Shown here: in pieces, positions 54,566 through 64,000 of the stretch
Position numbering within the stretch: the first letter of the stretch is position 1
How the letters are laid out: each line of letters starts with the position of its first letter
Assembly: GCA_963921195.1 (NCBI GenBank)
Contig: OY992537.1
Location: 58,986,313 to 59,050,312 of the forward strand
Source: Pegoplata infirma
Lineage: Eukaryota; Arthropoda; Insecta; Diptera; Anthomyiidae
Direction: 5' to 3'
Length of the DNA stretch: 64,000 nt
Made by a program: the position numbers and the translations under genes
The notes under the pieces: model-generated
Database searches by the model: none
Seen by the model: only the letters and a program-made list of their open reading frames with translations
Told to the model about the DNA's origin: nothing

Positions 54566-56990
54566 TTTTACAATGAATCTATTGTCTTGGTTTATATTCC
54601 TGTAAAGTGGTTGTTTCTTCTTTAATTCAGAAAATGCTTACAATTTTGAATCAAATGGCGCCCAAGCAGGGCCCCAATTTTGAATTGCAAAACAGAGACA
54701 CTGCGACCACATTAAGCAATAGAGAGCCGGAATATTAAGTACATTTGTCTCTTTCCAAAAGGTCGAACTTTAATTGAAGCCCTTAGAAATGCATTAATTT
54801 TATTAATAAAATATATTCAATTTACTTTAGTTTTATAATTGGGTCAAAATGTGACTGTAAATATTTTGCAAATTCTTTATTTACAAATTCAATTGCTTTA
54901 CTGTCTACACTTTATACTTAAGTTTGTAGTTAAAAGAATTTCTTTAAATATTTTTTTTTTGCGGTCTTAATTGTTGCTAAATTGTTCAAGTGGTACTTTA
55001 ACTGTCATTGCTTTTGCTTCTGTCATGTCTTGTCTTGCAACAACTCAAATGATTCCTTAGCTTCGACAACTTAAGCTACTTATAGTCAATCTTACTCTAA
55101 ACACATACAGAGACTCACACCCAAACACAAAGTCACACACACACACTCACTAACACTGCTTATACAAAAGCGTATTTACCCTGGTAAAAATATGAAATTG
55201 GAAATAATTTGATCCGGAACAAAAAGGGGTTTTATACAATTTAATGAAATAATTTTATATACCGATCCGGATTTTGTATCTAATTAGATCCTTTTTGATG
55301 CAACTGACCAAAACTCGAATGTAATCATATTTATATCTAAATAAAGCGACATATCAGTGTATGGGACCATATCAAGTGATATACATATATAATTTATAAG
55401 TACCCGTGTAAAAATTGATTGGAGGTGAATTTACCTGATAATATATGATTGCATGTGATTGTATACAATTGTATCTGATTATATCTGATTCGTGTCAATG
55501 TTGACTAAATCCGAGATATAATTAGATCTTGATTTTTGGCCATCACAGATATAATATACAATCAGATACGATAATATATGAAAAGATATAAACAGATCAG
55601 ATAAGATGTTTTATACATGTTTTTATTATATATGATCATATCAAATCATTATTACTCGGTTATACACGTTATTACTAAAAATCGCCTGATTTTTTTTTTT
55701 TTATGGTATGTAATGTAGTAATGTTAGTTGCCTTATGCTGTTTATAATTCTGCTGACGACGTTACATGTTCGTTCCGTTTTAAATTCTCTCAAAGGTGCC
55801 ATCATCATTTGTGCTTCAATTTCGTTTTTGTGACTTTTAGAAAATAGACTTTGTGAGTGTGTGAGTTTGGTGCTTTTTTTTGTGCAAAATGAAGAAAAAC
55901 TTAAATAGAATTCACCCACTAAACTCCCCAGCCCCATGGCTACAACATCCTCATCATACAAATACTCATTGATATAGTAACACTTTAAATACACGTTTAC
56001 TTAAGCTTTTGATTCCAAACAAAAAAAATGTTGAATTTAAAGCTACTACTTCTCTCTGACTGTTGCCATACATATTTACATGATGCACATATTGCTCATT
56101 TACTAAAAGAGTGACATAACTTAAAAAACCTGTTTACTAAATTGGAAATGATTTTTCATTGAAAAAGGCTGAAACATATAAAATGTAATAATGGCGTAGT
56201 CTCTTCTTATGCGGTGAGTTAAAAATATATTAATTAGTTTGTTTTACACAATATAAAGCATGATATACGAATAATTCTGCATTATTTACTTAAGAATCAA
56301 GTTTTTGGAGTTATGTCACTATTGTAGTAAATGAGCGATATGTACTCTTGTAATCATGCTGAAATAATGTAACCACTTATTGTGAATTCCACATTAAACC
56401 AGGTTGTCCAATTTAGATTGGATTTAAATGAATGGGTGCTTGTACTTGGAGATTTCACTCTGAGGTAAAATGGTCCATTGCTATACCGTTTAATATCCAG
56501 GGTATGAATTATGATTGGCGATAGTCATCGATTGACGAAAGACTTCGAGTTTTTATCGGTAAATGTCGTAACTTTTAACAGAATTAGATACATCGAAATT
56601 GCACAACTTCAAAATATTCTAATTTCTCCATGTTCGATTCCACAATTATTATCCGCGTGGCTTTATCAACTAAAAGTAGCTCTGCAAAGAAAACCCTACA
56701 AGACACTCCGAGTACACTCTGAAACCCGTGACCCTCACCATAAAAGAGCCGTATGTAAAAAATGAGATATCATCCTGCACCATAACAAAGTTTGCTGCCA
56801 AATACAAAATTGTCCATTAAACTTTCCGCCAACTTTAAAATTAAAGTTATTTGCACACTAAACCTCAAAAACTTTCCACCGATTTTTTATATTCGAAATG
56901 TTTTAAATAGAAGAAGAATATGGCTTTTCATAAATATGAATTTATCTACATACAACAGATAGTTGAATGACTGCCCGATATATCATCGCA
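54566..56990. other. Single-copy-like DNA with AT-rich palindromic tract
   Basis: No supported gene. There are CA-rich words at about 55100-55155. A tract rich in GATTATATCTGATT and GATATAATATACAATC words occupies about 55420-55640. Frames at 55701-55994 and 56511-56765 have no domain. It could be host intergenic or intronic sequence. Confidence 0.4.
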
Positions 56991-56999
56991 CAGCACGAG

Positions 57000-57330
57000 C
57001 CCCTGTAGCTAGAGACTTGAAATTTGGAGGAGTAAAAAGTGTTATTTTGTGCCAAATATTTTACACACTCCAACATGCAACAAAGTATTTAGTTAGAAAT
57101 TTTTATCATTATTTAAATATATTCCACAAAAGGGGACGGGCAAAAAAAAAACGCCATTTTCTAATCCCCTGGAACATATCCGTGCCAAAATTCAGGAGTC
57201 TAGCACTATTATTTTGGACTGCATCGTGTCCTCCATAGACGGACGAACAAACGGTCATGGCTAGAATGTCTTATAATCGATCACTGATCAATAATATTTT
57301 TACTTTATGGGGTCCTTGGCCGAATGACAA
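57000..57330 (-). mobile_element. HINE-A relic (minus strand)
   Basis: GACTGCATCGTGTCCTCC, GACGGACGAACAAACGG (decayed GTCC block), CGATCACTGATCAATAATAT and TTTATGGGGTCCTTGG match HINE-A in reverse. The 3' hairpin is lost. Confidence 0.65.
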
Positions 57331-57413
57331 AAAAGCATAATTTTGCAGCATAATCTTTTTTCGCAGCATAATTGTTTTTCATTTGTGCAGCATTACAGAG
57401 AAGGTTCGTTTAT

Positions 57414-57511
57414 CAAATTCTGCACATCCTATTAAGGTAGACCGTCCTTGATCTGATGTCCCCACTTTGAAATTCTGCACATCCTATTAAGGTCGGCCGT
57501 CCTTGCTAGGA
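57414..57511. repeat. Short tandem duplication
   Basis: ATTCTGCACATCCTATTAAG followed by GT(A/C)G(A/G)CCGTCCTTG occurs twice, separated by a short spacer. Confidence 0.75.
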
Positions 57512-58460
57512 GAAAAAACCGAACCTTGCGGTACTCCTGATTAAAGCTGAAACTCATCTGATGAGAACCCATCTATATCAACACGTTTAGAACGATCTCT
57601 GAGGAAACTCGAAATAAATCGAAAGAAGTCATTAACGACCCCAAAGGCATTAAGTCTGGATATGATTGCACCGTGCCACAAACAATCAAATGCCTTTGAA
57701 ATTTTCAGAGCAACCACCTAACTCTCACCAAAATGGTGGATCGAACGACTTCAACGTTCCGAAAGGAACACCAACAGATTCCCAGTAGATTGAGTTCTCC
57801 GAAAACCATACTGTCGATTGTTTAAAAGTAAGTTAGCCTCCAGATACCTAACAAGATGGTAATTTACCATGCTCTACTTTACCTTCGAGAACGCTGAGCA
57901 TATTGCGATTCGGCGGTAATTATCAGGGTTATTAGCCACTCCCTTTTTAGGGATTGGCTGCACATTTGCAAACCGCACTGAAAGATAAAAAGGTTATCCC
58001 GTAGACGTGCTAACCTCGAAGCACACTGTTTCAGCACCAATGCTGGTATACCTTTCGGTCCCGGTGACTTATTTACGTTAAGATCCGCAAGAACTCTTTT
58101 AACTGCACAATCTCGGAAAAATATCTTGGGCATAGTATGGGATACCCACTCGATTTCGGGTAGTGGTTGACTGCTTTCCGGCAAGAATAATTTTCTTGCA
58201 AAAATATCAGCCAACACGTTAGCCTTATCAAAAGGTTCTGTGAACACTTTGTCGTCTTTTAAAAGAGTCGGGATAGAAGAGTCGGATAGAAGAACTAATT
58301 GTAAGTAGCATTTTCCTTGATTCTTTTAACAAACTGCCAAATTCTCTTAGTGCCCCGAGGAGCCGAAAGAACTTAAGAACGAAGTTGTTGTTCGCAAAGA
58401 AGCTTTTCACGACTAATTGTAAGTACTCTTGCAGACTCAAGTATCCCTGTTTGCGTAGCA
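57512..58460 (-). pseudogene. Non-LTR RT pseudogene, N-terminal RT half
   Basis: Minus-strand order: FVKRI, then VFTEPFDKANVLADIFARKL (58247 downwards), LADLNVNKSPGPKGIPALVL (GPD motif with Lys for Asp), NPDNYRRIAI, EANLLLNNRQYGFRR, VVALKISKAFDCLWHGAIIS (catalytic Asp of the ALD motif replaced by Lys), LNAFGVVNDFFRFISSFLRD, and SGVPQGSVFSP at about 57520, where it stops just before the YADD box. Stops and at least one frameshift are present. The family differs from the LOA-like LINEs. A smaller relative is at 46065. Confidence 0.85.
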
Positions 58461-59754
58461 TATCAGAGATTTAAAAGGACATAAGTTCCAGTTAAGAACC
58501 CGGCAAAAACTCGGTTGGTCCTATTATGTTTCATACATGTTCATCTCAATGTAATGTTGTCACATGTGCATATTTTCCTGCCACGTTACAACATTTGTAT
58601 CCATAAGATAATGCAACAGCAAACAGCAGTTGCAAATAAAAGATATTTAAACAAAAAAATAGTTGCCACCATTCATAGTGTTCACGTTTCTGCACTAGTC
58701 TTTTTAAGATGACTCTAAAAAAAAATCCAAAAACCCGCCACTAAAACAGTTGAACTAACAACCAGCCAGTCATACAGACAGTTCGTACATTAATTCAGTC
58801 ATTCAGTCAGTCATTCAAATAGTCAAACTAGTCAAGCAGTTAAGTTTAACTAGTTTCAGTGTGCCTCCCTCCAAGCTCCTCTATGCACCACACATACTAC
58901 TTATATGTACGTTTGTGGTGCTTCACTAACAGCCTTCATGCATTGCCAGTTTGTCTGCCAGCATGCCAGCCTGCCTGCCTGCTTACTTGCCTTCCTGATG
59001 TGACTCTCCTCTTGATCTTTGACCTAATTTTTATGGCATTATTTGAGTAGTATGTGCATTTTTTGTTTTTCTTTTCTATGAAGAGGAAAATGAATGAAAA
59101 TGAACAAACAAGAAAAAAAAAAGAAAAATCTCTTCACTGCAAGCTTTTCAGCTTAATTTTCTGCTCGACTCAATCTATTTTAATTCTTTATTTTATTTTC
59201 ATCTTCATTTATACCATGCATACACTCACAGTACACTTATGCATACATACATATATATTTTAAACACTAATACATATCATCTGTCCCAGAATTGAAAGGA
59301 CTGTCATAGATCAAGTCTCGAGTGTCAGGAAAAATATGATTACCGATACTTCGTTACCGGTAATAATAAATACCGGATTATAGAAGGATCAAGATTAGAG
59401 TCTTTTTAAAAAAAATCATTCCATTTCGTTCCCAGTTCCAGTTTATTTTTTCATGTAGGTTTCTTTCTCTTCCAAATAACCTGCGTTAAAGAAATAAAAA
59501 ATATTTAGAGTATCTCAATAGATATACAAATTACCACACCTTCACTCTACTTTTACCAATTGTCTACTCTTTTTTACCCTAAAAATTTTAAATAACCGTA
59601 TCAACAACTAATTTAAATTTTGAGATTCTGAAAAACAAATACTTTTTTGTCTTTTTTCCGCCGGAGGATCCTACATTCTAAATTTTAATCAGAATTTCTA
59701 AAAATCTTTTCCCTCATTTTACCATCTTTGAATCAAAAATTCCTAAAAGTATTA
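58461..59754. other. Non-coding, single-copy-like stretch
   Basis: There are CAGTCATTCAGTCAGTC and GCCTGCCTGCCTGC-like words at about 58790-58985. No credible gene: the frames at 58515, 58859 and 59054 are low complexity. Confidence 0.4.
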
Positions 59755-60195
59755 AGGTTAATTTTTCTAAATCTGAGAATTTTTCAAATGTCTCAGAATC
59801 TAAGACTTCTTCTTTACAAAAAATGCCTCAGAATCTGAGACTTTTGTCGCATAGAAAAATTTTTAAACTCAAAGAACTTTTTTCCACTGAAAAATTCTCA
59901 GATTCTGAGACCTTTTACTATAGAAAAAGTTTCAGACCTTTTTCTTGTAGAAAAAATCTCAGATTCTGCCACCTTCTTCCAAATGAGTTAATTTTAACTT
60001 CTGAGACTTTTTTAACAATAAAAATTCTCAGACTTTGAGACCTTTTAAAAAATGATTCGGATTTTGAGACCTTTTTCCTTACAATAAGTCACAAACTCAG
60101 AGATTCAGACCCCTTTTTCCTATAGAAATAGTCTCAGATTCTTAGACCCTTTTCCTATCGAAAAAGTATCAGATTCTGCGACCTTTTTTATATTT

Positions 60196-60659
60196 CACTT
60201 ACAAGGAAGGTCTTTCACAGGGCACCCACCGATTGTACTGAAACTTGCATTCTAAATTTTAAAAATAAGAGTTACCTGTTTATCATAGCTGCCCAATCTC
60301 ACATTTAGCGGGTCAAAGGGGAGGGGGGTTTTTTAGTTTTTCGAGGATTTTTCCTATTTCTTCAAAAGAAACTATATGAACATTTTATACAGGTCGAAAG
60401 GTTTTTTGAAGGCCTATCCAATGGTTTATCGGTCGTGTCCAAATTCTGTTTCGTTAAGTTCGTTATTGTCAAAAATGTGTTATCGTTGGGGTAGTTTATA
60501 TGGAGAAGTATATACGTATGACCTCCAAAATCATATATAATAATCTCGATAAAAATTTTTTTAAATTTGAGATTGGGTAGCTAAAAAAAACAGGTAACTC
60601 TTATTTTTCCCCCTTCACACAATCGGAGGGTGCCCTGTGAAAGACCTTCCTTGTTAGTG
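60196..60659. mobile_element. Foldback, CACTTACAAGGAAGG arms (copy D)
   Basis: CACTTACAAGGAAGGTCTTT at the left is mirrored by AAAGACCTTCCTTGTTAGTG at the right. Both arms contain CAGGGCACCC. It shares the outer CACTTACAAGG with copies at 45375 and 48925 but has a different inner sequence. It sits directly before HINE-B sequence. Confidence 0.75.
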
Positions 60660-61500
60660 ATAGAGGATATAAATTTGTCATTCCGTTTGTAACTCATCGA
60701 AATATCGGTCTGGGACCCTATAAAGTAATGGTTCCCAACCTTTTTTGCGCCGTGCCCCACTTTTAAGTTAAAAAATCTACAATGTCCCCCCTACACTTAA
60801 GAAAAATTTGTAAATTTGCTTTAAAATTCAAAGTTTACTTGTGGTTAAGCAAACTTTTTGTTAAAATCATCATTTAAAGAAAGTTTTTAGAAAAAGTTTT
60901 CAACAATCAACTTAATAATTCAACTAAAATTATGTTTTTTTAGATTATTTAACTAAAAAAATCTTTAAAATTTGCTCGTTGCCCCCCTGAAGCCTTCAAA
61001 TTGCCCCCCAGTGGGGCGAGAATCAAAGGTTGGGAACTATTGCTATAAAGTATATATATATTCATGATCCCGATCGATTTTAAGACATTATAGCGATGTC
61101 CGTCTGTCAGTCTGTCTGTGGAAATGGTGATCACGACCAAAATATTACACGGATGTGACTGAAACTTAACATGTTTGTTGGAAGTTCTCCCGAGAATTTT
61201 GGTATTGCATTTGAGCGATATCGGTTCAGCGGTTCAAAAGTTATGAACGAAAACGTAAGGACACCTCAAAAATGTTGGTACATTCAACATAACCTAAAAA
61301 TACAAAATGCTTTAGTTCGGCTGCTGGTTGACATATGTTAACACAATTCAACACTGAATGGTATTTAAACAAGTACAAACATATTTTATGAAAAAAAAAA
61401 AAATAAAAAAATCGCTGATTTTTTTTTACCAAATTATATTTTCGCGAAATTTTAAAAAAAAATTTATAAAATTTTTTTTTTTTTTTCAAAAGTTTGTCTG
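60660..61500 (+). mobile_element. HINE subfamily B, split by a small hAT
   Basis: ATAGAGGATATAAATTTGTC and CGAAATATCGGTCTGGGACC precede the hAT. TATATATATATTCATGATCC, GTCCGTCTGTCAGTCTG (about 61099) and GGTTCAGCGGTTCAAAAG follow. The site used by the MITE in the copy at 1551 is empty here (61279-61280). Confidence 0.75.
60726..61042. mobile_element. 317-bp hAT MITE with GGTTCCCAACC ends
   Basis: TAATGGTTCCCAACCTTTTT at the left, (reversed) CAATAGTTCCCAACCTTTG at the right, with an exact 8-bp duplication CTATAAAG at 60718-60725 and 61043-61050. The CAGTGGTTCCCAACC-like end and 8-bp TSD fit the Charlie/SPIN-type hAT group. The interior has GCCCCAC and CCCCCC words and no coding frame. Confidence 0.88.
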
Positions 61501-61666
61501 TTAGTTGTCAGATTCTGGGACTTCTGCAAAAATCGAAAAAAAGAAAATGTTTGAGGATGTGAAAAATTTTAGAGTTTTTTGGTAAAAAGTCTCAGATTCT
61601 GCGACCGATTCTAAGATATTCTGAAAAAAATTTCCCAAATAGTTTAACATACGTTAGACTGCCAAA

Positions 61667-61726
61667 TCACAATGGACCTCAGAGTCTACGTGTGTTGACG
61701 TAAAACGTCAGCAGCCACTTACAACC
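61667..61726 (+). mobile_element. 60-bp LINE insertion with 12-bp TSD
   Basis: TAGACTGCCAAA occurs at 61655-61666 and 61727-61738. Between them is only the last 60 bp of the LOA-like LINE: CACAATGGACCTCAGAG, the hairpin TGACGTAAAACGTCA and CAGCAGCCACTTACAACC. Confidence 0.9.
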
Positions 61727-61773
61727 TAGACTGCCAAAATTTTGAAGATTTTAAGATATTTTTCCTATTCCTA

Positions 61774-62833
61774 CACTCAAAAAAAAAATATTGTAAAACT
61801 AGCAAAAAAAATGGTTAAAATTAGCAAAAAAAACTGTAGTTTTGGACGTTGCAAAAATTTTGGTAATATTAGCAAAACCATTTTGCTAATCAAAAAATTA
61901 GGAAAAAAATGGTAAAATTACAAGAATACCATTTTATTTTTGTAAAAAATCAACCTTGTAAAATTATCAAAAAATATGGTAAAATTACCAAAAAAAAATG
62001 GTAAAATTGAAATAGATAAAAAAATTTGGAATTTGGTAAAAAAAACTGTTTTATTTAGTAATTTTTTTTCTCTGATTAGTAGTTGATTTAAAATTTGGTG
62101 AATATACTAAAAAATTTTTTGCCTGTTTTTGAGCACCACATTCTTTAAATGTAGTAATAGCAGCATATTACTTCAGTTGTTGGATGGTTTCTTCGGCTTG
62201 ATGGTGGCAGCATCTTCTTTTGCCTTCTTCTCAGCAGCTGTAGTCGCAGTAACTGGACTTCCAACAACATCAAAATCTAAAAGATTTTTTTCACTTAAAC
62301 ACTTTAAACAAAAAATTTAAAGAACAACACTTCACTTTTTTTTATTTTTTTTGCGTCATTTTTTTAGCTTAAGTAGAACAAATGAGATTTGCGTAGTAGT
62401 CTACATAAGAAATTTCTTACATTTTCAGGTAAAATTTGTAAAAAATTAACAAGCCTATTTTTCAGCGCACATGCAGTTGATGGATGTCTACTTTGCTATG
62501 GTGTTGGCAGCATCATCAATCTGCAATGATTTTTTTTCACACTAGAACACTTGAAACAATTTTTTTTTTTTAAACTAAGAAAAAAAAAATAAAAAGTATT
62601 ACCATTTCTTTAAGGAAAATACTAATATTTTTGCTAAAATTATAGTAAAATAAAAAAAAAAAAACTAGCAAGAAAATATAGTAAAAATACCAAAAAATTA
62701 TTGTATTTTACCAATAGTAAATTGCCAAAAAAACTGTAAAAGTTAAATTTTTACAATTTTTTTTGCTAAAGTTTGGTTGAAGTAAATTACAACACCTTTT
62801 ACTAATATTTTGACTAAGTTATTTTTTTGAGTG
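61774..62833. mobile_element. TA-flanked MITE, CACTC-type (copy 6)
   Basis: CACTCAAAAAAAAAATATTG at the left, TTATTTTTTTGAGTG at the right, with TA at 61772-61773 and 62834-62835. The interior is a field of GGTAAAATTA / TAGCAAAAAA words with a less repetitive centre at about 62130-62560. No transposase. Confidence 0.8.
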
Positions 62834-63092
62834 TATGTATTAGACAAACATTTTTTATGTGAATTAAATTAAGATCCTGCAGAACATTTGCTATACAAAA
62901 AAAAATATTCTAAATCATTTTTTTATACCAAAATTCATAATAAGATTGACAGATATTTTTTCACAGAAAATTTTCTGATAAAGTCATATTTTTCCTTTAA
63001 AAGTTTTAAAATTTTCCCTATAAAAATTTTTAGATTTTTGTCTATGAAAATTTTTTGAATTTAGAGATTTTTTTCTTTCGAAAAACTTTTTA

Positions 63093-63162
63093 GAAAATTT
63101 CCTTCTTTCTTTTTTTTGTTCTTTTTCTTTCTTTTCCTTTCTTTTTCTTTTCTTTTTTTCTT
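63093..63162. repeat. CTTTTT pyrimidine tract
   Basis: A (C)TTTTTCTTTCTTTTCC simple-sequence run directly abuts the 5' end of the next HINE. Confidence 0.8.
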
Positions 63163-63842
63163 TTTATACCCTCCAACCACAGTATGGGGGTATACTCACT
63201 TTGTCATTCCGTTTGTAACGCATAGAAATATCGGTCGGGGACCCCATAAAGTATATATATTATTGATCTATGATCGATTATAAGTCATTCTATGAATGTC
63301 CGTCCGTCCGTCCGTCCGTCTGTATAAAACACGTTTCAGTCCAAAATAAAAGAGCTAGACTGCTGAAAATTGGCACGAATGTGTCTCATGGTCATAGGCC
63401 GGTCAAGTTCGGAAATGGGTAAAATCGGATCAGGGGGAAAAAGTTCCCCCTTTAAGAACTAAAAAAGCGTCTCAAAATTCGAAATTTTTTACAGCTTTTT
63501 TACATTTTTGTTAAACAAATGAAACCTTTTTATTTCAGAACGTGCTCAAAGCCCTGCACTTGGACCTCGGGGGCTACAAAATTTAGTTTTTTTTGGTCCG
63601 CCCCCTTTTGTGGGCGTGGATTTAAAAAAATCATACAAATTATGAGTAAATGGAATTACTTAAGTTCAAAGAGCATAATAAATAAATAAGTAAACATTTA
63701 TCTCGATGGGGAAGGTATTCCCAACCACCCCCACAGAGCCCCCCCCCCCCAAAAAACGCCTCTGATTTTTTTTAATATATTTTAACATGTTGGAGGGTAT
63801 CAAAGATTCGGCACAGCCGAATTTAACACTCTCACTTGTTTT
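63163..63842 (+). mobile_element. HINE subfamily A (complete reference copy)
   Basis: 5' TATACCCTCCAACCACAG, GGGGGTATACTCACTTTGTC, CCCATAAAGTATATATATTA, five GTCC units at about 63297-63323, GGGCGTGGATTTAAA, a C-run of 10, 3' GGAGGGTATCAAAGATTCGG, the hairpin TTCGGCACAGCCGAA (63807-63821) and TTTAACACTCTCACTTGTT. Subterminal TATACCCTCCAA and TTGGAGGGTAT are inverted. It is the best-preserved example of the family. Confidence 0.88.
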
Positions 63843-64000
63843 TTTTGAAATTTGGTCTGGAAATTTCTTCAGACCCCCCCCCCCCCCCCTTTGTACCCAC
63901 GCATGATTTAAATAGTCAAGTTTTTATGAACATTGTTTCTGGAGATTGAAATTGGATGATCCTACATTCCACATTTCAAGTTCCTAGAACCATTTTTTTT
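63843..64000. other. Tail of the window, C-run and AT-rich DNA
   Basis: A C-run of about 16 near 63875 is followed by GTACCCACGCATGATTTAA, faintly like a hAT end (CAGGGGCG type). No gene. Confidence 0.3.

Larger units (their letters stand above)
59755..63092. repeat. Minisatellite array 3, interrupted
   Basis: The same CTCAGATTCTGAGACCTTTTT / TATAGAAAAAGT units as arrays 1 and 2, at 59755-60190, 61500-61654 and 61739-61772, with decayed continuation at 62836-63092. Interruptions are a foldback, a HINE with a hAT, a 60-bp LINE end and a MITE. Confidence 0.8.

Noticed and set aside
55395..55680. MITE with CCCGTGTAAAAAT end like 13386
   Set aside because: The opposite end does not mirror it convincingly; it is left as an AT-rich palindromic tract.

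Overview
This is a eukaryotic, strongly AT-rich, gene-poor window, most likely from a higher fly (Brachycera, probably Cyclorrhapha). The organism call is inference. It rests on many copies of a short element carrying a TA-rich tract plus a (GTCC/GTCT)n block, the pattern of the dipteran mini-me / DINE-1 / Helentron-associated (HINE) elements, and on LOA-like and Jockey-like LINE remnants. I found no host protein-coding exon, rRNA or functional tRNA that I can support. The window reads as intergenic or intronic transposon-rich DNA. Layout: 1-6.3 kb is a HINE copy broken by a 796-bp TA-flanked MITE and a 3.3-kb hAT; the hAT carries a degenerate minisatellite, which is itself hit by a TTAA-flanked piggyBac-like foldback holding a further MITE. 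8.9-12.1 kb holds two tandem HINEs (one containing a foldback) and a foldback element cut by a 5'-truncated LINE with target-site duplication (TSD). 12.3-15.2 kb is a minisatellite-bearing composite with a TWA-flanked element, a TA-flanked MITE, another HINE and a tRNA-derived SINE piece. 17.0-18.5 kb is the best-preserved LINE fragment (RT C-terminus, RNase H, Cys/His tail). 20.7-25.0 kb is a sister LINE split by a 2.8-kb Transib-like element whose ends look like 23-spacer recombination signals and whose body is a 1.9-kb near-perfect palindrome. 26.3-29.8 kb has more LINE copies, including a Jockey-type pol pseudogene. 31.4-37.9 kb has HINEs and three foldbacks. 38.1-43.5 kb is a nested stack several layers deep (minisatellite, MITE, HINE, hAT, then three small elements). 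43.6-45.2 kb is a SINE split by an AT-rich MITE. 47.5-54.6 kb is LINE debris containing a solo-LTR-like insert with about 27 units of a palindromic minisatellite. 57.5-58.5 kb is another LINE RT. 59.8-63.1 kb is a third minisatellite array with inserts, followed by a full HINE at 63.2-63.8 kb. Nothing here forms a metabolic or regulatory system. The organisation is historical: because elements keep landing in one another, many boundaries can be proved internally by comparing a filled site with an empty paralogous site. The strongest finding is the Transib-like element with both ends in heptamer-23-nonamer form and a 5-bp GC-rich duplication. Recurrent themes are non-autonomous DNA transposons that carry arrays of short palindromic units, and long foldbacks that could form hairpin RNA if transcribed.
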